Of a DNA stretch of 64,000 nt, positions 1 to 9,017 are shown one piece after another (the first letter of the stretch is position 1; the number at the start of each line of letters is the position of its first letter). Both the position numbers and the translations under genes were made by a program. Origin of the DNA: Sphingobacterium thalpophilum (GTDB taxonomy: Bacteria > Bacteroidota > Bacteroidia > Sphingobacteriales > Sphingobacteriaceae); the NCBI RefSeq assembly GCF_901482695.1, contig NZ_LR590484.1:5766001-5830000 (forward strand), written 5' to 3'. A model generated the notes under the pieces. It did no database searches. It saw only the letters and a list, made by a program, of their open reading frames with translations, and had not been told where the DNA came from.

Positions 1-320
1 TCTATCAGGGCCTTGCTGAAACGATCCTATTTTCGGATAAGCTGGGAATCGGGCGAAGTGACATGCTGGAGATCATCAACGACAGTGCCAGTGGCAGCGG
101 CGCAACGAAAGTAAAAACCCCTTTACTGATAGCAGAAGACTATAAACCGGCATTTGCATTGGATCTGATGCTAAAAGACATCCGTCTTGCGCAGCAAGCG
201 GGAGCAAACTACCCCTTGATTGGTACCCTGCTCGACACCTACCAGAAGGCACAAGGCAACGGCCTGGGCCAACAGGATGTCATTGGGATCATAGAATCCA
301 TAAAACAATTTTCCATTTAA
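1..320 (+). CDS. Beta-hydroxyacid dehydrogenase, NAD(P)-dependent (C-terminal part)
   Basis: The open frame runs in from the left edge (frame starting at base 3) and stops at 318-320, so only about the last 105 residues are present. They match the all-helical C-terminal domain of the 3-hydroxyisobutyrate/6-phosphogluconate dehydrogenase family: a segment YQGLAETILFSDKLGIG, then a KxxDxxLA-like element seen here as LMLKDIRLAQQAGAN, followed by PLIGTLLDTYQKA and a terminal helix. Family enzymes oxidise or reduce small beta-hydroxyacids or semialdehydes with NAD(P). The Rossmann domain and cofactor loop lie outside the window, so cofactor and substrate cannot be judged. Confidence 0.75.
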   Translation, partial: YQGLAETILFSDKLGIGRSDMLEIINDSASGSGATKVKTPLLIAEDYKPAFALDLMLKDIRLAQQAGANYPLIGTLLDTYQKAQGNGLGQQDVIGIIESIKQFSI

Positions 321-457
321 ATCGTTTACTGATTGACACAAAAATACGGCTGGACCGGCACTTGATAATGAAGTAATTCAGGGCTTTTCATAACCCGACC
401 GGTGGCAGTGAAGATCCGGCTAAGCCAGTACGAGATGAACAGTTAATTTAAGAAAAC

Positions 458-1204
458 ATGAAAACAGCTTTGACACTATTTATATTAACGATGATTACGA
501 TGACAAGCATTGCCCAACAGCTGAAACCGCTTTCCTACCAAGACGGAGCACAGAAGCTCAACGGACTGATGACATCCACCCCAGCTAAGAATGGACCTGG
601 CGTGTTAATTTTGCCTGCCTGGAAAGGAATTGATAATGAAGCAAAGCAAGCAGCTCTACAGCTAGAGAAAGAAGGTTACGTCGCCTTTATAGCAGACATT
701 TACGGTGAAGGAAATGTGCCGGCCGATAATACTGCCGCTTCGAAGATTGCTGGCCAATATAAGGCCGACTATAAAGCCTATCAACGTCGCATTGCCGCAG
801 CATTGGAACAGCTTAAAAAAGCTGGCGCTGCACCCACCAAGATTGCTGTCATCGGCTATTGTTTTGGCGGAACAGGTGCACTGGAAACAGCACGGGGGGG
901 ACTTCCGGTGGCCGCAGTTGTCAGTATCCATGGCAGCTTATCCAAAGCAGCTGACCGTACCAATACGCCAATTGCCCCTAAAGTACTTATCCAACACCCC
1001 GCGGCAGACAAGAGCGTATCGAAAGAAGATTATGAGGGGTTAGTCAAGGAACTAAACGACGGCCATGCAGATTGGCAGATTATTACGTATGCTAACTCTG
1101 GGCATACGTTTACCAATCCTGAATCTCCTGAATATAACCCGATAATGGCCAAACGTGCCTGGGACCATATGCTGTTATTTTTAAAAGAAGTATTGGACAA
1201 ATAG
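458..1204 (+). CDS. Dienelactone hydrolase family protein, exported
   Basis: A 248-residue protein with an N-terminal signal peptide ending around SIAQ. The body is an alpha/beta hydrolase of the dienelactone hydrolase family: WKGIDNEAKQAALQLEKEGYVAFIADIYG near the start, the nucleophile elbow GYCFGG (Cys rather than Ser), an Asp in HPAADKSV and a His in NSGHTF, giving the family Cys-Asp-His triad. Family members open lactone rings or hydrolyse esters; the substrate here is unknown. The length is normal for the family plus leader. It stands alone on the plus strand between the dehydrogenase fragment and the VanW gene. Confidence 0.85.
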   Translation: MKTALTLFILTMITMTSIAQQLKPLSYQDGAQKLNGLMTSTPAKNGPGVLILPAWKGIDNEAKQAALQLEKEGYVAFIADIYGEGNVPADNTAASKIAGQYKADYKAYQRRIAAALEQLKKAGAAPTKIAVIGYCFGGTGALETARGGLPVAAVVSIHGSLSKAADRTNTPIAPKVLIQHPAADKSVSKEDYEGLVKELNDGHADWQIITYANSGHTFTNPESPEYNPIMAKRAWDHMLLFLKEVLDK

Positions 1205-1440
1205 AAACCGTCAGACAACAGCATCCTGCATCTCAATGGCTCATCGTCCAATTGTTACATCATCTTATCACCGCTGGTACTATTAGGGTATGCGGCCACA
1301 GCAATACCAATGGAGATAAGATGACTGCGGACAGTCAGATCCCTCCGAGACAATATAACAGTAAAAGAAAAACCAAACACATAAGACAGGAATACTAGGA
1401 CAATACAAGTGCGGAAACAATTTATAATCGGGTTTTATTC

Positions 1441-2289
1441 GTGGCAAAACGAAAATTAATCAGTCAGCGCCATCCTCTACTCTATACAATCGCTGTCTGG
1501 GTAAGAAGAATACAAAGAAAAGCCATCTGGCTGTTGGACAATAAGCGATATGCACAGGCAAAAACAGCAGAGTTGCTTCGGTTCAGGGTAAAGAAGCACC
1601 AGTCGGTTTTATTGAAGAAGCTTGGAGAGAACAATATGCAGCTTCAGATCAATAAAGTAACCAACCTCAAGATTGCGGCACAGCAGATCAGTGGAATTTT
1701 AATCCGGCCAGGTGAGACGTTCTCGTTCTGTAAACTCGTAGGACTGCCTACACAAAAGAAAGGCTATCTTCCGGGGATGGAACTCTCTTTTGGAGAGGCC
1801 AGGGCGGGCATCGGGGGTGGCATATGCCAGATATCCAATCTTATCCACTGGCTCGTGATCCACAGCCCGCTAACCGTCGCTGAACGCTATCACCATTCCT
1901 TCGATCCTTTTCCAGACGATGGCCGAGTTCTGCCTTTTGGTAGTGGCGCGACCGTATTCTACAATTATCGCGACTATCAATTCACCAACCATACGGACCA
2001 TACCTTCCAGATTAACCTGTGGTTTACCGAAAAATGTCTGGAAGGTGAGCTTAGGATTGATCAGGAACTGGATTTTGCCTACCATGTGTTTGAGCGCGCG
2101 CACCAATTTCTGAAGATCGGCAACGACTTCTACCGTAAAAATGAGATCTGGCGCGAAAAGCTGTTAAAATTCGAGGGCGGTAAGATAATCGAGACAGCGT
2201 GCATAATGAAGAATTTTGCACGGGTTGCTTATACTCCCCCTTACTATATTGTGCCTGATCCCAAAAACGAAAAAGGCACTACTGAATAG
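1441..2289 (+). CDS. VanW family protein
   Basis: A 282-residue protein; the GTG at 1441 is the first usable start and follows an AT-rich leader. The VanW domain is plain: PGETFSFCKLVGLPTQKKGY, then GIGGGICQISNLIHW, then HHSFDPFP and a GSGATVFYNYRDYQF segment. VanW proteins occur beside some vancomycin-resistance clusters but also widely as stand-alone genes of unknown biochemical role. No glycopeptide-resistance genes lie nearby, so a resistance function should not be inferred. There is no signal peptide; the N-terminus is basic (AKRKLISQRHPL). Confidence 0.8.
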   Translation: MAKRKLISQRHPLLYTIAVWVRRIQRKAIWLLDNKRYAQAKTAELLRFRVKKHQSVLLKKLGENNMQLQINKVTNLKIAAQQISGILIRPGETFSFCKLVGLPTQKKGYLPGMELSFGEARAGIGGGICQISNLIHWLVIHSPLTVAERYHHSFDPFPDDGRVLPFGSGATVFYNYRDYQFTNHTDHTFQINLWFTEKCLEGELRIDQELDFAYHVFERAHQFLKIGNDFYRKNEIWREKLLKFEGGKIIETACIMKNFARVAYTPPYYIVPDPKNEKGTTE

Positions 2290-2319
2290 ACAGCCTTTCT
2301 GTTTCTCCTTTTTTTTGAT

Positions 2320-2327
2320 TAAGTTTG
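2320..2327 (+). promoter_or_regulatory. Promoter -7 box for the thiamine operon
   Basis: The octamer TAAGTTTG fits the Bacteroidota -7 consensus TAnnTTTG and sits just upstream of the TPP riboswitch, so transcription would start near the first riboswitch helix. A weak -33 candidate (TTTC) lies about 20 bp further upstream. Confidence 0.55.
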
Positions 2328-2334
2328 ATGTGGC

Positions 2335-2408
2335 TTTGGGGGTATTCTGTACAGAATTGAGATAGTCCCTTTGAACCTGATACGGTTTACACCGACGTAG
2401 GGAAAAGC
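2335..2408 (+). promoter_or_regulatory. TPP (THI-box) riboswitch
   Basis: The conserved THI-element blocks are visible in order: a GGGGGT helix strand, a TGAGAT pyrimidine-sensor core at about 2358, the block CCCTTTGAACCTGAT from about 2368, then the closing element ACACCGACGTAGGGAA. It lies in the 5' leader of thiM, about 90 bases before its start. A short hairpin (GGACA/TGTCC, about 2434-2451) follows and may belong to the expression platform. Binding of thiamine pyrophosphate would be expected to reduce expression of the salvage operon. Confidence 0.92.
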
Positions 2409-2498
2409 ATCCGCTTGACATATACGATAGGATGGACAAGTCCGACTGTCCCGATTCTTCCTGACAAAGCCACAACAAGACATAAAAGAACTGAAGGC

Positions 2499-3302
2499 AT
2501 GGAAGAAACTATTATTCAACTATTAAAAAGAGTCAAGCAGCAAAGGCCCCTAGTGCACAATATTACCAACATGGTGGTTATGAACAATACGGCCAATGCC
2601 TTACTTGCACTTGGCGCATCACCGGTCATGGTTCATAGCCCATCTGAAGTGCAGGAAGTTGTGGATCTGGCTCAGGCGCTCGTTTTAAACATCGGTACAA
2701 TAAGTGAGCAGACTGCCGAGGCTATGCTTATTGCCGCCGAACATGCAAACAATAATGGGAAGCCCTGGGTGCTGGACCCGGTAGGTGCCGGTATTTCCGC
2801 TTTCCGAAACGACCTACTGGCTAACCTACTGGAACTTCGGCCAACTATAATCCGGGGAAATGCATCAGAGATCATGAGTTTATATAACGTCCAGCAGGCG
2901 ACCACAAAAGGCGTGGACAGCACTGCTGACAGCGCTGCTGCGGTTGATTCAGGCAAAGGGCTGCAACAGCAAACCGGTTCCGTTATCTGTATCTCGGGAA
3001 AGGTTGACTATATCCTTTCGGATCAGCGTTTGGCCGAAGTACGTAATGGCCACGCCATGATGACCCAGGTAACAGGCTTGGGCTGTAGCGCCACCGCCCT
3101 CATTGGTGCATTTATCGGCGTCACGGGGCAAGTATTTGACGCAGCAGTAGCGGGAGTTTCCATTTTGAGCCTTGCCGGAGAACTGGCAGCCGGAAGATCC
3201 GCAGGTCCGGGCTCCCTGCAGGTAAACCTTTACGACGAACTATACTGCCTGGATGAGGACACCCTAAAGACACATCTTCAGATTACCTGCCATGGCGTTT
3301 AG
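2499..3302 (+). CDS. thiM: Hydroxyethylthiazole kinase
   Basis: ThiM phosphorylates 4-methyl-5-(2-hydroxyethyl)thiazole so that salvaged thiazole can enter thiamine synthesis. The start is the ATG at 2499 (MEETIIQLLKRV), because the in-frame sequence upstream of it does not resemble ThiM and overlaps the riboswitch leader. Family features are HNITNMVVMNNTANALLALGASPVM near the N-terminus, WVLDPVGAG, RGNASEI and the nucleotide-site segment VTGLGCSATALIG. At 267 residues it has normal length. It is the first gene of a four-gene operon and overlaps thiE by 11 bases. Confidence 0.95.
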   Translation: MEETIIQLLKRVKQQRPLVHNITNMVVMNNTANALLALGASPVMVHSPSEVQEVVDLAQALVLNIGTISEQTAEAMLIAAEHANNNGKPWVLDPVGAGISAFRNDLLANLLELRPTIIRGNASEIMSLYNVQQATTKGVDSTADSAAAVDSGKGLQQQTGSVICISGKVDYILSDQRLAEVRNGHAMMTQVTGLGCSATALIGAFIGVTGQVFDAAVAGVSILSLAGELAAGRSAGPGSLQVNLYDELYCLDEDTLKTHLQITCHGV

Positions 3303-3924
3303 CCCACAGTTTCCTTACCCTCTGTATCTGGTTATCTCGGAGGAGGATTGTTACCCACAGCCCTGGCTACAGGTTGCGGAAGAAGCAATAATTGGCGGCG
3401 TAGATATTGTGCAGCTACGTGAAAAAAAAGCAGTCTATTCCGATTTTCTGGAAAAAGCCCATAAGCTTATACGTCTCACCGACCATTATGGAATTCCGTT
3501 AATTATCAATGATGCCATAGATATTGCTGCCGACGTTGGTGCATGGGGCGTCCATGTTGGACAAAAAGACCTGCCGCCCCTGGCTATACGGGAAAAATTC
3601 GGCAACAGCATACACATAGGCTGGTCGATGGAAACCCTTGCTCAGCTGGAAAGTGAACAGTTAAATGCCGCTGACCATCTGGGGGTAAGTCCGATATTTT
3701 CCACTCCGACGAAAACAGACACTATTGACGAATGGGGCATCTCAGGCTTGCGGCAGTTACGCATGCGTACGGAAAAGCCCCTGATAGCCATCGGCAACAT
3801 GAATCTCACAACGGCCGGTGCCGCCTGGGACGCAGGTGCCAATGCCATAGCAGTCGTTTCCGCGATCTGCCGGAGCCAAGATCCAAGAGAAAGCAGTGCA
3901 CAATTAAAACACTTACTTCGATGA
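3292..3924 (+). CDS. thiE: Thiamine phosphate synthase
   Basis: ThiE joins hydroxymethylpyrimidine pyrophosphate and thiazole phosphate to give thiamine monophosphate. The 210-residue TIM-barrel protein shows the expected elements: GGVDIVQLREKK, PLIINDAIDIAADVGAWGVHVGQKDLP, LGVSPIFSTPTKTD and PLIAIGNMN, then the C-terminal IAVVSAI phosphate-site strand. The ATG at 3292 lies inside the end of thiM, and the stop overlaps the thiD start in an ATGA arrangement, which points to translational coupling. Confidence 0.96.
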   Translation: MAFSPQFPYPLYLVISEEDCYPQPWLQVAEEAIIGGVDIVQLREKKAVYSDFLEKAHKLIRLTDHYGIPLIINDAIDIAADVGAWGVHVGQKDLPPLAIREKFGNSIHIGWSMETLAQLESEQLNAADHLGVSPIFSTPTKTDTIDEWGISGLRQLRMRTEKPLIAIGNMNLTTAGAAWDAGANAIAVVSAICRSQDPRESSAQLKHLLR

Positions 3925-4760
3925 CAACAATAACAACATATAGCGTGCCTACTGTACTGAGTATTGCCGGATTTGACGGCAGCGGAGGTGCAGGCATACA
4001 GGCAGACACGAAAGCCATATCAGCACTAGGCTGTTACGCGATGAATGTTCTGACCGCGTTACCTGTTCAAAATACGCAGGGCGTACGAAATATTTATGAA
4101 ATACCAACTCAAGCGGTACGTGAACAGCTTGATGCGATATTTGAGGACATATATCCGGATGCCATCAAAATTGGCATGGTTCACAGCACCGAACTCGTTG
4201 AACTGATCAGTTCTTACTTAAGAGATTACACCGGCGACATTGTATTTGACCCTGTCATGGTCTCCACAAGTGGCCATAAACTGATACAGGACGATACTAT
4301 ACAGGCCTGCGTAGACCTGCTATTTCCACTGACAAGGATCATCACCCCCAACTTGGACGAAGTCAGCGTGCTCATCGGTAAGCAAGTTGATAGTGTACCC
4401 GAAATGGAAAAGGCCGGCGATCAACTTTTGAAGAAGGGCTGTCGGGCGGTACTCATTAAAGGCGGCCATTTGCAGACGGCTCAACTTACTTCCCTCCTGT
4501 TTCAGCAGGACAAAACGGCCCTCGTGTTTAGATCAGAGAAAATAGAAACCAAAAACACCCATGGATCGGGCTGTACGTTATCCTCCGCCATAGCAAGTCA
4601 ACTTGCTCTTCATCTGCCACTAGACCGGGCTGTCACAGCCGCATTGGATTATGTTCATGAAGCGATCAGATCCAGCAAAGATCTGATGATCGGCAAAGGA
4701 AATGGGCCGCTCAATCATTTCCATCATCCACAACAATTAATTTGCCATGAAATGGACTGA
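3921..4760 (+). CDS. thiD: Hydroxymethylpyrimidine/phosphomethylpyrimidine kinase
   Basis: ThiD phosphorylates hydroxymethylpyrimidine twice to supply the pyrimidine half for ThiE. The start is the ATG at 3921, overlapping the thiE stop; the longer open frame upstream is only thiE read in another frame. The 279-residue ribokinase-fold protein has SIAGFDGSGGAGIQADTKA at the N-terminus, FDPVMVSTSGHKL, ITPNLDEVSVL and the anion-hole/catalytic segment NTHGSGCTLSSAIA. It overlaps tenA by 14 bases. Confidence 0.95.
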   Translation: MTTITTYSVPTVLSIAGFDGSGGAGIQADTKAISALGCYAMNVLTALPVQNTQGVRNIYEIPTQAVREQLDAIFEDIYPDAIKIGMVHSTELVELISSYLRDYTGDIVFDPVMVSTSGHKLIQDDTIQACVDLLFPLTRIITPNLDEVSVLIGKQVDSVPEMEKAGDQLLKKGCRAVLIKGGHLQTAQLTSLLFQQDKTALVFRSEKIETKNTHGSGCTLSSAIASQLALHLPLDRAVTAALDYVHEAIRSSKDLMIGKGNGPLNHFHHPQQLICHEMD

Positions 4761-5415
4761 CAATGCCTGGGAAGCTATCACTCCCATTTATAACGACATT
4801 CTTGCGATGCCTTTTATCACCGAACTGAGTAGGGGCAGCTTGCCTTTGGACAAGTTCCAATTTTATATGCAGCAAGATGCATTATATCTTGAAGACTTTG
4901 GACGTGTCCTAGCCTATATCGGCGCTAAAAGCGTGAATAATCAGCAGGCTCTCGATTATTTTGAATTTGGAAGGAATGCCCTTATTGTTGAAAAAGCGCT
5001 TCATGGAGATTATTTCAGGGAATTTGGTTTCGATACTGAAAATAGTAACAGTGTGGGCCCCGTTTGTCATCACTACATTCATTTTCTTAAGAGTATAGCT
5101 GCCTTTGAACCTGTGGAAGTCGCGATGGCGGCAACCCTACCCTGCTTCTGGATTTACAAAAAGGTGGGTGATTATATTTTATCAATTGCCGAGATGAGCA
5201 AAAACCCATATACCAAGTGGATAGGGACCTACAGCAGCGAGGAATTTGCCGAGGGTGTTTTAAAAGCGAAGGACTATGTGGATAAAATAGCGGAGCAAAC
5301 TACTGCAACAAACCGGAAGCGGATGCGACAAGTATTTATAACAGCTTCGAGCCTGGAGTATTCCTTCTGGCAGGCAGCATACGAAAAGAGGATGTGGATG
5401 CATACAAATACATAA
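4747..5415 (+). CDS. tenA: Aminopyrimidine aminohydrolase / thiaminase II (TenA)
   Basis: TenA hydrolyses aminopyrimidine breakdown products of thiamine, returning hydroxymethylpyrimidine for ThiD. The 222-residue helical protein carries MQQDALYLEDFGRVLAYIGAK, the cysteine segment LPCFWIYKKVG that holds the likely nucleophile, YSSEEFAEGV and a C-terminal SSLEYSFWQAAYEKRMW. It is the last gene of the riboswitch operon, so the whole unit is a salvage route; no thiC or thiazole-synthesis genes are in the window. Confidence 0.93.
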   Translation: MKWTDNAWEAITPIYNDILAMPFITELSRGSLPLDKFQFYMQQDALYLEDFGRVLAYIGAKSVNNQQALDYFEFGRNALIVEKALHGDYFREFGFDTENSNSVGPVCHHYIHFLKSIAAFEPVEVAMAATLPCFWIYKKVGDYILSIAEMSKNPYTKWIGTYSSEEFAEGVLKAKDYVDKIAEQTTATNRKRMRQVFITASSLEYSFWQAAYEKRMWMHTNT

Positions 5416-5435
5416 AAAATGTCCGATAGCGAACA

Positions 5436-5461
5436 GCGATTGTTCATAAATGGGCAATCGC
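5436..5461 (+). terminator. Hairpin downstream of tenA
   Basis: A perfect 7-bp inverted repeat (GCGATTG/CAATCGC) lies 20 bases after the tenA stop. No U-tract follows on the plus strand, so a termination role is only possible. Confidence 0.3.
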
Positions 5462-5623
5462 AAAAAACGGTCAAATAAAAAACAACCTATAACACAACTA
5501 GTTACAAATACATTGTATTTTGGCATCACTATTATAGAGTTAATGGAAAAATCGTGCAGTTCTAGGGAAGCGATGAATTGCTAATCATAATCAGAGCATA
5601 AAACAATACTAATACAAAAAACA

Positions 5624-6367
5624 ATGAAAAGAATCTTAACCATCGCCTTTATTTCATTCTTGTGTGTCGCACACGGCCAAGAACGCGAAACCCGAAAAAT
5701 TTCTGCACCCGATGGCATATCGGCTGCTACATCTCTGCGTGTCGATTATGTCCGTTCTAACCGGAATGAGGTCGTGGTAGAGGCCGACAACGCTAAACAT
5801 CTTTCACTAATTGAAACAACGGTAAAAAACGGCGTACTACACGTTCAGTACAGGCGGAATTCTCAGGTCAGGAATGCACGCAATAATCGGGTAACAGTGT
5901 ATTCAAACAAGATACCGAGAAGCTTTACAGCTTCATCCAACGGTTCGATCTACACCGATGAAACCATTACTGCGGACAAAATTTCCGTTAGCGTTTCGTC
6001 CTCGGCAAAGGTGGTGCTCAAAAAATTGATCGCAGATGATATCAATTTATCCACAAGTTCCTCAAGCAGATTAACGACAGACCTGAGAGCCCGAAACCTT
6101 ACTGTAAGTTCAAACAGTTCGTCGAAGCAGGAAATCACAGGAGATGCGACTAACCTGGATCTGAACGTCAGCTCTTCTGCTTCCGTCAATATGGCAGCCT
6201 TTACGACGAAAAATGCCCATATTAATGCAAGTACATCCGCTGCTGTTACCCTCAGTGTAAAAGACAACTTGCAAGGTAAAGTGTCTACGTCGGCAAAGAT
6301 TGCCTTAAAAAATAAGCCAAGAAATGTCCAGGTTGATAAATCAACCAGCGGCAGTGTAGTGCTCTAA
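5624..6367 (+). CDS. Secreted GIN-domain (DUF2807) protein
   Basis: A 247-residue protein with a signal peptide ending at VAHGQ. The body is rich in Ser, Thr, Asn and Val in a regular up-down pattern (SSNGSIYTDETITADKISVSVSSSAKV, then similar SSS runs at each turn). This is typical of the 'head GIN domain' (DUF2807) right-handed beta-helix found in many secreted Bacteroidota proteins. The function is not established; an adhesin-like or surface role is usually proposed. It is a single gene with its own terminator downstream. Confidence 0.75.
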   Translation: MKRILTIAFISFLCVAHGQERETRKISAPDGISAATSLRVDYVRSNRNEVVVEADNAKHLSLIETTVKNGVLHVQYRRNSQVRNARNNRVTVYSNKIPRSFTASSNGSIYTDETITADKISVSVSSSAKVVLKKLIADDINLSTSSSSRLTTDLRARNLTVSSNSSSKQEITGDATNLDLNVSSSASVNMAAFTTKNAHINASTSAAVTLSVKDNLQGKVSTSAKIALKNKPRNVQVDKSTSGSVVL

Positions 6368-6422
6368 TATTTAGTTTAAGTCGTAAAAGACTGTTTATTT
6401 ATGTTTAATGTTTAGTTAGCTA

Positions 6423-6459
6423 AAGGCGGATCCTTCCCCGGGACCGCCTTGGTTTTTTT
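6423..6459 (+). terminator. Rho-independent terminator after the GIN-domain gene
   Basis: AAGGCGG (6423-6429) pairs with CCGCCTT (6444-6450) and is followed by GG and seven T residues (6453-6459). It lies 55 bases after the stop of the GIN-domain gene. Confidence 0.8.
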
Positions 6460-6566
6460 CCGCTTTAACTGCAGTCATCGCTCTGTCAACTGCGGTATTT
6501 TCATTCGATGTGGCCCAGAATTTTCGTATCTTGTCTTCCATGTAAAAACACACTTAATGCGGTATA

Positions 6567-7094
6567 ATGGACAATTTTTTAGCGAGTAGTCTCAAGCAAT
6601 TCAGGGACTTCAAATCCTTGGGAGACAGAACTTTTTCTCAATTGAACGATGAGCAATTATTCTGGCAGTTTAACGCTTCCAGTAACAGTATTGCCCATAT
6701 CGTAAAGCATCTCCATGGAAATATGCTTTCGCGCTGGACTGATTTTTTGCATTCTGACGGTGAAAAAGCAGGGAGAAACCGTGACATGGAATTCGAAAAT
6801 ACGGACATGAGCCGGCAGGAGCTCCTCGGCTTATGGGAGCGGGGATGGGAATGCTTATTTGAAGCCCTCGAAGCTTTGAGCACACAGGATCTGTCAAAAA
6901 CAATCCTTATTCGGGGAGAGGAACATACCGTTCTGGAAGCTGTCCACCGCCAGCTTGCACATTATCCCTATCATGTGGGACAAATTGTTTACATCGGGAA
7001 AATGTGTCTGGATGAACAATGGGCTTCTTTGTCTATACCGAAGGGTAGGTCTGAAAACTATAATCAAGAGAAATTTGCGCAGAAGAAGAGGTGA
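6567..7094 (+). CDS. DUF1572 / DinB-superfamily protein
   Basis: A 175-residue protein with the DinB-like four-helix-bundle pattern: FRDFKSLGDRTFSQLNDEQLFWQFNASSNSIAHIVKHLHGNMLSRWTDF near the start, a second block around EHTVLEAVHRQLAHYPYHVGQIVYIGK. The histidines in HIVKHLHGN and the HYPYHVGQ segment correspond to the three-His metal site common in the superfamily. Enzymatic role unknown; relatives include thiol-transferring and DNA-damage-induced proteins. There is no obvious operon partner. Confidence 0.75.
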   Translation: MDNFLASSLKQFRDFKSLGDRTFSQLNDEQLFWQFNASSNSIAHIVKHLHGNMLSRWTDFLHSDGEKAGRNRDMEFENTDMSRQELLGLWERGWECLFEALEALSTQDLSKTILIRGEEHTVLEAVHRQLAHYPYHVGQIVYIGKMCLDEQWASLSIPKGRSENYNQEKFAQKKR

Positions 7095-7204
7095 TCGGAA
7101 TGACATGTGGCCGTCGCTGTCTGATCTAGGCGAATTGTTATGTATCGGGTTTTATAGCTTCTATTCTAACAAAGATTTGATTATATTTGTTGTACTCCTT
7201 GTCG

Positions 7205-7239
7205 CCTTTTTCGCTTGATTTATAGATAAGCGAAAAAGG
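7205..7239. terminator. 12-bp perfect inverted repeat, terminator-like
   Basis: CCTTTTTCGCTT and AAGCGAAAAAGG form a perfect 12-bp stem with an 11-base loop between the DUF1572 gene and the AraC regulator. There is no U-tract after it on the plus strand, so it could be a terminator, an attenuator or a processing site. Confidence 0.4.
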
Positions 7240-7301
7240 GACATTGTAGATCTGAAGCCCAGAAGCTATTGTTCTGGCTCAGCTTCAATAATTATCTACC
7301 G

Positions 7302-8189
7302 ATGAAGAATTCGATTAAGATCATCAACAATTACGAGTATAAAAAGTTATTCCTACCTGACGTTTCCGAACATACATTGTTTAATGAGAATAAGATTCAG
7401 GTATATCGAATCGAAAATTATCTTCGAAGCATATTAATGCCAGTTATACCATATCGCACGACATTCAACTTTCTTATTTTCGTGACTAAAGGGTCACTGA
7501 CACAGCATCTGGAATCGGCATCTTATACGCTTACCGAAAACCACGTCATCAATATTAAGCAGGGCAATATAACAGCAACATTGGCTATTTCTGAAGATGT
7601 CGAAGGTTTTTTTGTTGTTTACGAGAACGAAATCGTGACCGATATCGAACTTGGGATAAATGATATTAAGTTTTTTAACTCACATCCTTTTACGACGTTG
7701 AAGCCTCATGTGGCCAATTGGATCCAACAGATGCTGATATTACTGGAGGAGGAACTTTTTACGGAGAGCCGTATCATGGAGGTATGCATTTCGATGATGC
7801 AGTGTGTTTTACTAAAAGTGATCAGGTCGGATATCGAAACGAAAGCGCCAATGAGCAGACAACTTGATATTGCGTTCCGTTTTCGTGAGTATGTACAGAA
7901 ATTTCATATTGACCATAAAAATGTACTGTTTTACGCCAACCTGCTGCACATTTCGGAAAATTATCTAAATAAATGTGTCAAAGAGGCTACCAATAAACCA
8001 CCTAAACAATGGATTATGGAAACCAGTATTTTACATAGCCAAATCTTGTTACAGGACGCCACCAGGGATATTGCAGGCATTGCATTTGAATTAAAATTCC
8101 AATCCCCATCCTATTTTACCCGCCTATTCAAAAAAATCACCGGGTATTCACCCAGTGATTATCGTAAACACAAATTTATCGGGACTTAG
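7302..8189 (+). CDS. AraC family transcriptional regulator
   Basis: The preferred start is the ATG at 7302 (MKNSIKIINNYEY); an in-frame TTG lies 33 bases earlier. The protein has an N-terminal cupin-like effector region (about residues 30-150) and a C-terminal double helix-turn-helix, ending in DATRDIAGIAFELKFQSPSYFTRLFKKITGYSPSDYRK, the AraC signature. The effector and targets are unknown. The gene ends 4 bases inside the convergent DUF2490 gene, so it is next to but oppositely oriented to the urease island. It could regulate the island, but nothing in the sequence shows that. Confidence 0.88.
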   Translation: MKNSIKIINNYEYKKLFLPDVSEHTLFNENKIQVYRIENYLRSILMPVIPYRTTFNFLIFVTKGSLTQHLESASYTLTENHVINIKQGNITATLAISEDVEGFFVVYENEIVTDIELGINDIKFFNSHPFTTLKPHVANWIQQMLILLEEELFTESRIMEVCISMMQCVLLKVIRSDIETKAPMSRQLDIAFRFREYVQKFHIDHKNVLFYANLLHISENYLNKCVKEATNKPPKQWIMETSILHSQILLQDATRDIAGIAFELKFQSPSYFTRLFKKITGYSPSDYRKHKFIGT

Positions 8190-8992
8190 CGTTTATCTTT
8201 ATGATAAGGCAGATTCCAGATCAGGTCCACCGCCAGGTAATGAACACCAAAGCCCCCCTTATCATAGCCTCTGATCAAATCATTCATATAACCAATATCC
8301 AACCGTAGAGGCGTCTTTGGAATATCGGTCATATAATAGAAGGCTAATCGTGTTTCTTTATAGCCAAAGCTTGTCCACACTTCGGGTTCATTCATTCTGC
8401 TAATAGCCAGAAGCCCTTCCGCGCTGAGCGCCAGCTCTTGTTTATTTCTATCCGAAATTCTGAAATTAACCTGCGATTTGAGGCGTGTTCGGAGCTGAAA
8501 ATTTTCTTCCGCTTTATGGAAATTAGCTGTGAAAAATTTCCGGAACTCCTGCCGTAGGGTATTTTTCCATTTCCAGCGCTGCGCCAGTTCAAAGGTATAT
8601 GCATATCGGCCGTATAAACGGAATTCTTGTTCAACTCCTTGATTGGAATACGGGGCGAGATCGTCATATACACTTTGACGCCGGTAGCTCAATGCATAAC
8701 TATACTGTTGATTCGGCGCAAATTTGTGGTATACCTCGTGATTCAACACCCAGATTGCCTGCTTATGAAATGGGTCGGCATCATCCGGAGTGCTCTTGGT
8801 GCCTAGTCCGATATAGGTAAGGGCTTCCTTCGTACCCGCACTATCCAGCTTGCGCTTTAGCCCCAATACCCACCAGGAAGCTGTTTTCGCTTTCCCTAGC
8901 CCGGGAGGGCTTACCTGCGCGTAAGCCGGTTGGATTTGTGCTCCCAAAAACAGGATAATTGGGAGTACTTTTATTAAATGATATTTCAACAT
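8186..8992 (-). CDS. DUF2490 domain outer-membrane protein
   Basis: A 268-residue protein with a signal peptide (ending QPAYAQ) and alternating aromatic/polar strands, such as QQYSYALSYRRQSVYDD and FRLYGRYAYTFELAQRWKW, typical of the DUF2490 family of predicted beta-barrels. The function is unknown. It is the last gene of the urease unit, 25 bases after the urea-channel gene, so it may be cotranscribed with it. An outer-membrane role in urea or metal traffic is only inference. Confidence 0.72.
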   Translation of the reverse strand: MLKYHLIKVLPIILFLGAQIQPAYAQVSPPGLGKAKTASWWVLGLKRKLDSAGTKEALTYIGLGTKSTPDDADPFHKQAIWVLNHEVYHKFAPNQQYSYALSYRRQSVYDDLAPYSNQGVEQEFRLYGRYAYTFELAQRWKWKNTLRQEFRKFFTANFHKAEENFQLRTRLKSQVNFRISDRNKQELALSAEGLLAISRMNEPEVWTSFGYKETRLAFYYMTDIPKTPLRLDIGYMNDLIRGYDKGGFGVHYLAVDLIWNLPYHKDKR

Positions 8993-9017
8993 ATCCTAAA
9001 TTTTAATTCGAATGATA

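Noticed and set aside
1441..2289. VanW as a vancomycin-resistance gene
   Set aside because: No vanHAX-type or sensor genes lie nearby; VanW homologues are common outside resistance clusters.
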